Origin: Hofstenia miamia
Lineage: Eukaryota > Xenacoelomorpha > Acoela
NCBI GenBank assembly: GCA_004352715.1
Contig: SCFE01000016.1
Location: 2,387,331 to 2,451,330 of the forward strand
Direction of reading: 5' to 3'
Length of the DNA stretch: 64,000 nt
Shown: positions 12,545-23,159 of the stretch, one piece after another
Numbering within the stretch: position 1 is the stretch's first letter
How the letters are laid out: each line of letters begins with the position of its first letter
Notes under the pieces: model-generated
Databases searched by the model: none
What the model was told of the DNA's origin: nothing
What the model saw: the letters and a program-made list of their open reading frames with translations, nothing else
Made by a program: the position numbers and the translations under genes

Positions 12545-13376
12545 GTGTATTCTAATTATTATGCAATCAAAATCTACAATTTAATATTGAATCATCTACG
12601 AGTTCTAGTTACACTCAAATTGATTTTATCAGGAGATATTGAAACAAATCCTGGACCTATTTTCAATCAAGATAAAATTAGCGATGCTTTAGCAAACTAC
12701 AATCAAAACCTAAAATTTTTCTACCTAAATGCTAGAAGTTTAAGTGGAATTTCTAAATCTTGTAAATTTAGTAGGAAATAACGCAATATATATAATTACT
12801 GAAACCTGGTTAAATGACTCTGATAACATAGAAGCTCTATATAATCCAGATTCCAATTATTTTAACTTATACTTCAAAAATAGATCAAAAAGAGGTGGTG
12901 GTTTGATTATCTTAATTCCAAAATTCCTAAAAGCAAAACGTAGAGAAGACTTAGAATAGGATCATCAGTTTTTTGAGACACTATGGATTGAAATTAAACA
13001 AGTATCAAACTCATATAGTAATGAATTACTAAATGTTTGCTATAATCCAAACAAGAATTTTTCATTTGAATTTTGCAATCACAAAATTGATGAAATAGAC
13101 AATGCTATTCTAGAGAATAAATTTATTAACATCTTCAGTGATTTCAATATTAATTACTTCAATTATTCTGAATCCGCAAGGATTGATTGCATTTGCAATA
13201 TTTTTTATTTAAAACTAGTTAATAATACAATTTCAACTAGGCATTCCAATCTACTTGACTATTTTATAACTGATAGTTCTAATAAATATCAAAGTTTTAT
13301 ATTTGAATCATTTAGTGATCATAATGTTTGTGTCTATATTAGTAATTACAAGTTAATTTCAAATAAGAAAAATTAA
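12545..13376 (+). pseudogene. retrotransposon ORF 5' part: 2A peptide plus AP endonuclease
   Basis: Residues 31-38 from the ATG at 12545 read DIETNPGP (12635-12658), the consensus DxExNPGP at which ribosomes skip the Gly-Pro bond. Residues 10-29 before it are hydrophobic, as in N-terminal 2A sequences that double as signal sequences. Endonuclease motifs follow: FYLNARSL at about 12718, then, after a one-base frame shift near 12743, ITETWL with the metal-binding Glu, RGGGLII, a FSDFNIN motif and a final SDHNV motif. The family consensus for the fourth is GDFN; the Gly is Ser in this copy. A stop interrupts at about 12956. Frame change and stop make it non-functional as it stands. Confidence 0.8.
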
Positions 13377-13423
13377 CATATTCAAGGAACTTTCATAAAT
13401 TTAATGAAAATATTTTTATAAGT

Positions 13424-14245
13424 TTGCTGAAGAACATTCTCTTCAAACATGTCTATACATTTAATAACAGCAAACACATGCTTAAATTCATAATTTCTGG
13501 AATCACTCATGCCTTAAATCACATAGCCCTGGTAAAAATCCAGGTAATTAACACCAAATCAGGTCCTGTGGTTAATCAACTGTGTGACTCCAACTTAATT
13601 AAGCAGCAGGTCACCATCAAGAATCAGCTGTTTGAGATTGCAAAATCCGACCCAATTAAGATTAATTGGACAAACTATGATAACGCCAAGAAATTAATCA
13701 CAAAATACCACAAATCCACTTTTGAGTCTAGGACTAGACTATACTTCAAACAGCTGGATAAATCTAGCCAGAAATGGAATTTGTTGAATAAAAGTATTGG
13801 AAAAACTAAAGGTTTATCTGTGAACAAAATCTTTCAGAAGCTCTTAGCTAAGCAAATTTATACTTTTCTCAATGACAATAGTATTCTATCAGATAACCAA
13901 TTTGGATTTAGGCCTAAGTATAGTACAACTGACACAATATTATCTATTACAGAAAAAACTAAATTGAATCTTAATAACAATTTGTCAACATCTATTGCCT
14001 TATTGGATCTTAGTAAACCTTTTAGTTCAATGAATTTTAATATTTTAGAAAGCAAATTAGAAAATCAAGGTTTCAGTAAAAGTGCTAAAAATCTCATTAT
14101 GAATTTCTTAGTAACCAAAGACAACAGGTAAAAATTAACAACACTTATTCTGATTATATTACTACTAATCAAGGTGTTCCTCAAGGAAGTGTATTAGGGC
14201 CCATTTTAATCGCACTGTATGTCAATGATATATCAAATACTTTAA
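13424..14245 (+). pseudogene. retrotransposon reverse transcriptase region, deleted
   Basis: An open frame to 14131 contains the pre-RT segment, KIFQKLLAKQIY, NQFGFRPKYSTTDTI (family motif QFGFRxxxST) and a LLDLSKPFSSMN block in which the first catalytic Asp remains but the following Phe-Asp is altered. The usual SNYRPISLL motif before KIFQKLL is missing, so a piece of the fingers domain is deleted. After a frame shift, GVPQGSVLGPILIALYVND (14165-14235) is intact. A small deletion then removes the YADD box: the sequence passes from ISNTLK straight to DTCILREA near 14250. RT activity is therefore impossible. Confidence 0.75.
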
Positions 14246-14252
14246 AAAAAAT

Positions 14253-15083
14253 GATACATGTATATTAAGAGAAGCAAAAAATCCATATGACGCAACCAAG
14301 CTTTTAACAAAAGATATTGAAAATCTTATTAGGTATTTTAATAGAAACAAGTTAAAAGTTAATCCTGATAAAACACAATTTATTATTTTCACACCAAAGC
14401 AATACCAAAAAAATTCTAATATCAAAATTAAAGTAGGAGATAATGAAATTAAGCAAAGCAATTCTATTAATTATCTTGGTGTAGTAATTGATAGAGATTT
14501 ATGTTTTATTGAATTTTTTTCATCAAAATGTAGGAAAATGGCCTCTGGTATTAAATATTTATATCATTTGCGCAATGTAGGGCAGTCCTTTCAATCACAA
14601 ATGCTTAACTCTTTTGTGCTAAGTAACTTTAACTATTGTTGTTTTTTATTCCAAAATATCACATCAAATAATCGATCATCACTAGCAAAAATATTCAATT
14701 GGGCAATAAGAACTCTGAATTATATTGATAAGCATAAATCAGTGAGCACTTTTATAAAAGGTGGCAATGTTCTTTCACCATTGTACTTTATCGAATATCA
14801 AACTCTTTGTATGATACACAAGTATGTACACAATTCAAAATCTACGCACTTTTTAAGCAATTATATCAAAACCAGTGATAGAAACCACAATTTGCATAGT
14901 AGTATTAATTGTCCAGATTCATTTTCATTTAAAGCTTCTAGATTATGGAATGACTTAAATCTTGAAATAAAAAAGGAACAAAATTATAAACATTTCAGAA
15001 GAAAAATTAAAAAAATTTTGTTATCCAAACAATCACTATTAGGAATATCAAACAAATTAAGCTCATGGGCGGATTTCATTTGA
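14253..15083 (+). pseudogene. retrotransposon RT thumb and C-terminal domain
   Basis: From about 14253 the frame runs open through NRNKLKVNPDKTQFIIF (the conserved L.lN..KT..i.F motif), INYLGVVIDRDL (YLGv.iD) and a C-terminal domain ending at a stop at 15083. It is in the same frame as the endonuclease part. The homologous region in the minus copy is fused directly to the endonuclease domain. Confidence 0.75.
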
Positions 15084-15490
15084 CATTTGAAATTTACGCC
15101 CTTTAATTAAGTGTGCATATTTTTAATTTTGTAAATATACATGTATAGTAGTTTGTAGTATTTGTTTGTCAGTTTATTTTAGCAATAAATTTGCTTGACT
15201 CTTAATTTATGATTTTAATTAAATGTTAATGTTCATCTTATTGAATTTTTACTTTTATTCACATTTTTCTTAACATTATTAGTGATTATATAACATTTAT
15301 AGTGATATAGCAGGCTGAAATATCAAGATGAAATAATATTTTTTGCTAAAAAAACATTGAAGCTTGGTCAGTACTGGTTGCAATTATGCTAGGAAGATGA
15401 AATGTTATATTTGAGTATATTATAGCATAAGTAAAAATTATGGAGGGTATGCATTTTGAAAATTGATAGAAAAAAATTTTTGGTCATATA
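15064..15490 (+). repeat. direct repeat, first copy (element 3' end plus flank)
   Basis: This is effectively identical to 15640-16066. It covers the last codons, the 3' UTR and about 285 bp of flank, followed by an (AT)n run at 15501-15534. Because the repeat continues past the retroelement end, this is a local duplication or an assembly artefact, not a second insertion. Confidence 0.85.
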
Positions 15491-15498
15491 AGGGACAC

Positions 15499-15536
<38 letters not shown>

Positions 15537-15639
15537 CAAACTAAATTTTGATTATATTATATGCATACTGTATATTCTTCAATAGCTTTATTAGTTTACC
15601 TGCTATTGGCACCTGCTGCACATATTTACAAATTTTTCA

Positions 15640-16066
15640 TGGGCGGATTTCATTTGACATTTGAAATTTACGCCCTTTAATTAAGTGTGCATATTTTTAA
15701 TTTTGTAAATATACATGTATAGTAGTTTGTAGTATTTGTTTGTCAGTTTATTTTAGCAATAAATTTGCTTGACTCTTAATTTATGATTTTAATTAAATGT
15801 TAATGTTCATCTTATTGAATTTTTACTTTTATTCACATTTTTCTTAACATTATTAGTGATTATATAACATTTATAGTGATATAGCAGGCTGAAATATCAA
15901 GATGAAATAATATTTTTTGCTAAAAAAACATTGAAGCTTGGTCAGTACTGGTTGCAATTATGCTAGGAAGATGAAATGTTATATTTGAGTATATTATAGC
16001 ATAAGTAAAAATTATGGAGGGTATGCATTTTGAAAATTGATAGAAAAAAATTTTTGGTCATATAAG
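15640..16066 (+). repeat. direct repeat, second copy
   Basis: This duplicates 15064-15490 and ends at a single N (16067) followed by an (AT)n tract. The N-plus-microsatellite arrangement suggests that two contig ends were joined over the same sequence. Confidence 0.85.
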
Positions 16067-16085
16067 NATATATATATATATATAT

Positions 16086-19000
16086 TTTATTCCTAAGTAT
16101 GAATATATCATTATTTGTACTTATTGTGTGATCTTTACTGGGTTTGTTTATTAGCCCCTGTGACTGCCTTCAATCACAATTCCACATTTGGGTTATTGTG
16201 CTTTTTCAATTGATTCACTGTGTTGCTGTTTGTGAGGGAATTGTGGTGTTTTGACCATTGTGTCATGCATCAATCACAACTCTGCAATCAAGCTTGCAAT
16301 GCATTTAATCTGCACTAAATTCTATTGTGCAGTTTCAGTTTAATATCCTTCTCCAAACATAGTTAATACTCTGTTGATCTGGTTCAGCATTCACTTCAGT
16401 TACCTCCTCCTTTGTATCATATTTCATATGTTTGTTAAAGTACTGAATATAGTTGTCTGTTCAACACTTATGCTATTTAGTAAATAGTTGTGTGAACTGA
16501 ATTTTTCCTCAAAAGGTTAAAAATTTTATTGTTTATTTCTATGTGGTTGCCATATATGTTCATTGTACATTTATTTCAAAACATTATGTCTCCAAAATTT
16601 TAAATGCAACTGAAAACCTGAAGATTTCCTTGGAGTTTTGTGCTGAAGCAATTCCAACTTAAATAAATTAACATCAACATATTGTTTTCATCTATTTCAC
16701 TGTATGCACAACTGATGAGTAGCATAATTTGCGAGGAGTGATGAGTTACAATTGTTACTGGAGTTATATTAAACTCTACTGTTGAATGCTGTGTCCTTTT
16801 ATCTATGCAGAAGATTGAATATTCAATTAAGTAACTGATTCTACTATAGTTATACTCTAAATAACAAAGAACTCAGTGGTTACCAAATAATAGTTTTCAA
16901 AGATGTGATAGATGCTATGTGATGGCATGGTGGTTTACAAAGACTACAAGTATTTGGGTTAACTTTGATGGTCACTGTTGTAATGGAGTGACAATTGAAG
17001 TTACATGATGACTAAAGTTTTATTTTCTAGTTTCTCAATCTGAGAATTTCAGAATAACTGCAGATTTGAAGTGCTGCACTCACTAAGGAATGGCATAAAC
17101 ACATTATTAAATGAATTAAGTATTTGAAATATTCATAAGCTAGTTTTTGAGTTGTGATGGTGGCATTGGTGTATTGTGTGAATTAGTGATCAAGAGGTCT
17201 ATGTAATTTTAAAGACACACCTTTTCCTATTGAGAAAATTTTCATTTATTGAATCTAAAAAACTGTACAGTTTCATTTTAGTTTTGTACTGCAGCATGTA
17301 TTGCCATCAATTATATATCCCTTTAACTTCACAGCTAAATTAGCAATATTAGTTGCTTTCTTATTTGTATTATGAAAAAAGTCTCACAAAATATTGAATG
17401 TGACATTAATTTCATAATTGCTCACTTTATTCAATGAATAAGAATATTGAATTGAAAAAACTATATTTACTTTCATTTCTGTTTTGTACTGCAGCATGTA
17501 TTGCAATCAATTATATATCCCTTTAGCTTCACAGCTAAATTAGAAATGTTATTTGCTTTCTTACTTGTATTATGAAAAAAAGTCTCACAAATAATTGAAT
17601 GTGACATAAATTTCACAATTGCTCAATTTAGTAGTTTGAAAAAACAATTTTTAATTTCTTCTCTAAATATGAGTGATCTTAACTTTCCATGTCAAATAAT
17701 CTTATGAAATGTATAAAGAAGAGAGATTAAGAAAGATATTTTTACACTAGATTTTGATAAATTACTTCAAAATAAAAATGAAACCCAAAATATCATAGTT
17801 TAGAATCCCAGGGTGCTCAGACTACTCCAGCAGGACTAGGTAACTCAAATAACAGGTAGAAGGTGGCAAAGGCTACCATCATCTTTACTGAGAAGTAGTA
17901 GTCAATGCTCTGAAAAATTTATATTATAAAAAACCCAAAAATCTCAGTTTATTCAATAACCACAAAAAAATCTCAAAGAAATTGACAGAATGGATCACAG
18001 ATCTCAAAAAAAATGGAGTAAAATATAAATGAATTTTCAAGGTTTATTCATATTAACCATTTTCATCATCCACAATATACATTTAAAAAACTGATTTTTT
18101 GCAAGTTTATAGGGTGTCCTAATATTAAGTGAAATATTACTAAGCAAAATGTGAAAAACTAGCAAAATTAAAAACCAAATTCAGTTTTATAGATAGTTTT
18201 TTTAAAAATAATCAATATAATTTTTAAAAATTTACTAACACATCCTATAATATTCATATCTAAAAGAGAAAATTTATTATTATAGAAGATTGACAGGGAA
18301 TTTTTGGAAATTGTTTTTGAATGTTATTTCTTGTATTACTGCAAGTATCTCAAAGTAAAAATTTCCAATTTTTGAATTTTTAATTTTGTGAAAAATGTTT
18401 TTTTAGTTAAAATGTTTAAAACTCTCCATATTGGAACAGGACCAAAAAAATTATAGTCTCCTTTCAAAACATTTTGGTGTAAAAATATTATTCATTGCTT
18501 CATTATAACAAAAGTTATTAAAGAAAATATCTTTTCTGAAAAATTTGCATAGCTCAGCCAATATTGACCTTAGAGCTAAACATGCTGAGAAACAAATTTT
18601 TTCAGTGAAATTTGCTAGGTAAAATTCAAATGGAGCTTTGATATCTTTAAAATTTTTGTTGATATAGCCTGCTAAAGTTAAGGTATAATATGTAAAGGCC
18701 AACCCAGGTTTTTGAAATAAATTTTAGTCTTGAAATTTCAACAATTCTGATCAAAATTTAGAAAAAACGAAAAAAAAATTTTCAAAAAAAGTTTTTTTTC
18801 AAATAAACAGTATACAAAATTTAAATATTCAGGCTTATTAAAAAGTTTTTATAATTTTCTAAGTTGGGAAATTAAAAAAAAGTTTTAGTTTTGAAATTCC
18901 ATTGCTAATTTTTTGCATGAGCTCTCTTCAAATATCATCAATGACAGCAAAAAATTGATTTCCCACTAGAGGGTGCAAATTTGACAACTTGCAGAGCTCT

Positions 19001-20456
19001 ATAATCCTGCAAAATTTCATATTGATAGCTGCAATATTGAGAGAGCAATGGGCAAAAATGTGTTTTACAAGAAATTTAGAGGGAGTATAGAAAGCAAATA
19101 ACATTGTTTAGCAAGGGCTACATGTTTGAGTAAACTGTGCTATTCACCATATTACTTAAATAATGTAAAATTGCATGATAGTTGCAGTTTATATGCTAGT
19201 AACTCAGACTATGGTGGTTTAATTTGCAAATATGAAGAGTGCTGGAAATTTGATCAACAATGATTTGTTTGTAATTGCTCAACCATTTGATCAATTGTAT
19301 TAGTTGTTTAATCAAAGAATTTCAGTAAGCTGAAAAGTTTTAAGCTTGGTGGTTTTTCCAAAACTTAAAGTGCTTTAAAAAATAATTCAGCCTGTGATGG
19401 TCACCATATAATGGTGTAAATATTTAATTAAATTTAAATAAATTGGATGATGACCATAATTTCAGATTACATTGGTTTGAATAAGGAATTTCAGATTAGC
19501 TGCAAATTTAGACTGCAGTAGTTTGCATTCAGATTTTCACAATTGCTGCAAAATTGGACTATGGTGGTTACCATGTAATTGCATTATGCACAGACTGTTA
19601 GATAGAGTCATGTCTTCTTTCACATTTATAGTAGCAGTCAACAACACAATCATTGCTTGAACTACATGATAACAATGGCAATTGTATTTATTAGGGAATG
19701 ATATGGCTCAGCTTTAGACTTGTCTGTTTATTATATGAAACTACTCTATTTTGATTTTGTCTCTTGTCTTCATTGAGGACTTGCTACACAAATATAGCCA
19801 CTTTGTGAATAAATCTAAAATAAATCAGCATCCCTTGTTGAAACACTGTATAAAAATCTTTGTTACTTTTCTCTAATAAACCTACAATATAAGAGCAACA
19901 CCACTAGGGCTCAGCTATAAAGAAGTAATTTAATTTATAAGATATTGTAATGTAAAGCATAGCAAACCTAATTCATTTACTGATAACTTATATATGCAAT
20001 GTTAAGTAAGTACAATAACATGCAGTTCAACACTAGCATAGTAAATAGGATTAAAGATAATTCTAAAATGGGATGACAAGTAAAACACATCATCCAACAC
20101 AACCCATGATTAGGCTCTAATTTTGTTTGTATTTCTACTATTCGTAGTAGCCATCTTCATGAATTAAGTCCTCAATGAAAACAAGATATGAAATCTAAAT
20201 ATAGTAGTTTTCATATAAGAAACAAGCACATTCCTAGTAACCAGAATTGCTATTGTAATCATGGAGGTCAAACAATGACTCTGTTGTTGACTGTCACAGT
20301 AAGTGTACAAATGATGGCATTACAAAATTTTCTATAATTATAAACATTAATGTTTGCTGTTTGCCTTTAGCAATTATTTAGTAGTCCCTCAAAACTCTCT
20401 TTAGATTCAAAATTTAATTTTGTTCATTAGATTTGTTGTTTATACTTTAATTTAAT
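16086..20456. other. gene-poor AT-rich stretch
   Basis: No protein or RNA gene is supported. A diverged tandem duplication lies at 17272-17630. A possible R1-like trace (minus) at about 17815-17900 shares the GGCAAAGGCTACCAT block. The 83-codon minus ORF at 18451-18702 has no recognised motif. Confidence 0.5.
17272..17630 (+). repeat. diverged tandem duplication, about 200-bp period
   Basis: Two units share landmarks GTTTTGTACTGCAGCATG, ATCAATTATATATCCCTTTA, TTCACAGCTAAATTAG and TATGAAAAAA(A)GTCTCACAAA at a spacing of 200 bp, with scattered substitutions. Confidence 0.8.
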
Positions 20457-20556
20457 ACAGTTGTTATCCTACCTAGAGTGCAATATTTACACAAGTTATT
20501 TATTATTATCAGTGATATTACAGTTGTTATACCTACCTAGAGCGCTGCATTATAAA

Positions 20557-21087
20557 ATGGCTAGTCAGTTTACTGCAGAAGATGCTGCACACATAATTAT
20601 GGATATGGATTCCAATGATTCAGAAGACGTTTCCAATGATTCAAATGATGTTTCAGATGCAGCATCTGATCAAGAGGCAGATGGTGAAATAATTGATGCT
20701 CATGATGAAGATTCAAATGATTCAGATTCATCTATCAAAAATGACATAGAAAATCCTGATCTTACAGACAAAAATGGTAACAGATGGTCTCTAACTCAAC
20801 CTGATATTCATGGTAGGCATGATGCAGCTAATGTTGTCTGAGGTAACAAATTATCAGCATACATGAAAACGTGCATAGCAGAAAATCAAGGTTTACAACG
20901 TCCATTGATCCAAATGATTGAAAATTATGTTGGTCCCAATATTGGTGGGAACACTGTTGATCAAGCACCAGCAGGTCATGAAAAACAATGATGTTCACTG
21001 TGTAAAGCAACAGGGAAAATGCAGTGTTTATGCAACCTAACAAAAATGACATGTCAGGTGTGTGACTTGCCAGTCTGTGGTAAGCAC
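20557..21087 (+). pseudogene. piggyBac transposase, internally deleted copy A
   Basis: From the ATG at 20557 the acidic, Asn/Asp/Ser-rich N-terminus typical of piggyBac transposases runs to HDAANVV, then a stop (CGA changed to TGA at 20839). About ten bases later the sequence jumps to the C-terminal region (SAYMKT..., then the cysteine-rich CSLCKATGKM...CQVCDLPVCGKH), so the catalytic core is deleted. Compared with copy B, CpG sites here are nearly all TpG or CpA, marking an old, methylation-decayed copy. It is truncated at its 3' side and abuts copy B at 21087/21088. Two imperfect repeats of ACAGTTGTTAT(C/A)CTACCTAGAG lie in its leader (20457, 20520). No left terminal repeat was found. Confidence 0.8.
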
Positions 21088-22974
21088 TATTCATCTATCA
21101 AAAATGACATAGAAAATCCTGATCTTACAGACAAAAATGGTAACAGATGGTCTCTAACTCAACCTGATATTCATGGTAGGCATGATGCAGCTAATGTTGT
21201 CCGAGGTAATATTGGTCCCAAACGCTCAGCATACAAGAACACAATATTAGAAACTTGGCAGCTGCTATTTACTGATGAGCTGCTTGGAAAAATCCTTGCC
21301 TTTTCACAAAAGAAAGCCACTCAAATTGACGCCAATATAGTGCTTACATTGGATCAACTGAAAGCTTTCATTGGAATATGTTATTTCAGAGGAGTAAACT
21401 TTGATACGAAAATAAGTGTCAATGAATTATGGTCTAATGACAGAAAATCAATGTATACAGCTGCTATGGCGAGAAGTATGTTCCTACTATGGCTTAGGGT
21501 ATTGAGATTTGATGATGGTGAAACTAGGGAGCAGCGAAAGGTCACTGATACATTTGCAGCGGTCAGAGAAGTTTGGGAGTTATTCAACTCATTCCTTGGA
21601 GTCCATTATGATCCAAGTGCATTTATTGTTATCGACGAACAATTGGTATCGAGTCGGTGCAGATCACCTCATCGTACATATAACCCAATGAAACCGGGTA
21701 AATACGGTGAAATGTACCGATGGTGTGCGGATGGCAATAACAGATTTTTCCTAAAAGGTGATCCCCTAACCAAAAAACCGAACGACGTTTATGCTGCTCA
21801 ACAACATAAAGACAATAACACTGTTCAGAAACTTGTGCTCAGGCTTACATCACCGTATCTCGGGTCTGGACGAAATATCACTGGAGACAGATATTTTTCA
21901 AGCTTTGGTACAACAACTTTACTTCTTACTGAACATGATACGACCTATCTTGGAACACTAATGTGTAATAAAAGGGACATTCCACCGATTATTCATCAAC
22001 GAATGATTTGCATTCATCTCGCTTTGTGTATGGCGGGCCAGCAAAGAGAGTGACTGTATGTAGTTATCAAGCAAAGAGTAAAAAAAATGTTATCATGATT
22101 TCATCAATGCACCATGATGATTCAATTGGTGATGAGAGTGTGAAGAAAAAGCCAGTAATTATCACTGACTATAACACTACAAAAGCAGGTGTCGATTCGG
22201 TCGATCAAATGTGCAAACAATACACCATTAGGTTCAAGACATGAAGATGGACAGTTGTGCACTTCCAAAATTGGCTCGATGTTGCAGGCGTAAATATTCT
22301 AACATTGTATAACATGTGTCATCCAAATTGGACACAAATCAGAGCAACTCACAGAAGACGCCATTTCCTGAAGACTTTAGCAAAAGAGCTAACATCAGCA
22401 TACATGAAAATGCGCATAGCAGAAAATTGAGGTTTACAACGTCCATTGATCCAAATGATCGAAAATTATGTTGGTCCCAATATTGGTGGAAAGCTGTCGA
22501 TCAAGCACCGGCAGGTCATGAAAAACGACGATGTTCGCTGTGTAAAGCAACAGGGAAAATGCAGCGTTTATGCAACCTAACAAAAATGACATGTCAGGTG
22601 TGTGACTTGCCAGTCTGTGGTAAGCACTATGAAGTGGCAGGTGTAATCTGTCTGAATTGTAACTGAACTTTATTCTACTTCTTTATTCTATTACTTGGAC
22701 TTTATTTCACTAACATTTTTATAAAGTGTATTTTGTGTTTTAAAATAAAGGTGTAGGTATTTTTAGTTTATTTTAATTTTATTATATCACTTTCACACTG
22801 GTTCATAAATTTAAAATACATAAATTAACGTGTAATTCATAAATTTAACTAACCGAAACAATGAAAAATACATAAATTAAGGTGTGATTCATAAACTTAA
22901 CTGACTAAAATGTGTGATTCTTAAAATCACACGTTGGCGTGAATAGGTTATGTCAAACGTTGGTACGCTGAGGG
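21088..22974 (+). pseudogene. piggyBac transposase copy B, 5'-truncated, with right terminus
   Basis: The reading begins abruptly at SSIKNDIENPDL, repeating the segment already present at 20731-20840, and continues through the DDD catalytic core. The first Asp lies in FIVIDEQLVSS (about 21630) and the second in ITGDRYFSSF (about 21885). After a frame shift near 22005-22010, the third lies in AGVDSVDQMC (about 22190). The C-terminal cysteine-rich zinc domain (CSLC...CNLTKMTCQVC...CGKH...CLNC) ends at 22665. Nonsense codons at 22243 and 22429 are both CGA-to-TGA changes relative to the copy at 36.9 kb. The coding part is dead, but the 3' UTR and right end are present. Confidence 0.9.
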
Positions 22975-22978
22975 TTAA
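22780..22978 (+). repeat. piggyBac right terminus with TTAA target
   Basis: The element ends in GTACGCTGAGGG followed by TTAA at 22975-22978, matching the piggyBac rule of CCCT/AGGG ends next to TTAA. Subterminally there are two direct repeats containing AATACATAAATTAA and an 8-bp inverted repeat GTGTGATT/AATCACAC (22912-22932). The same structures end the copy at 37.76 kb. Confidence 0.85.
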
Positions 22979-23159
22979 GAATTTCACAGCTTTTCAGGAA
23001 TTGGAAAAGTATACAAAGTACACAAGATCATTTAATGCAAATGATGTTGCATCAGTAAACTTATTAGAATAACGATGTAGCCACATTACAAACGCTACAG
23101 AATGCTTATTCCTGCATTTTAAAGTCATGCAACCATAGAAAGTTAGAGATGCAACAGTG

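Larger units (their letters stand above)
12420..15203 (+). mobile_element. CR1-like non-LTR retrotransposon with N-terminal 2A motif, copy 1
   Basis: The boundaries come from comparison with the minus-strand copy at 48481-50114: homology starts at GTTCAGGTAC and ends at GACTCTT in both. The order is a 125-nt leader, an ORF starting with a 2A motif, an AP-endonuclease domain, a reverse transcriptase, a C-terminal domain and a 3' UTR. The shared 5' boundary in two independent insertions suggests near-full-length ends. This copy is dead: there is a shared frameshift before the endonuclease, a stop at about 12956, deletions in the RT and loss of the YADD box. No clear target-site duplication was found. 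Confidence 0.8.

Noticed and set aside
13858-14055. 65-residue minus ORF opposite the retrotransposon RT
   Set aside because: It is a shadow of the plus-strand RT frame.
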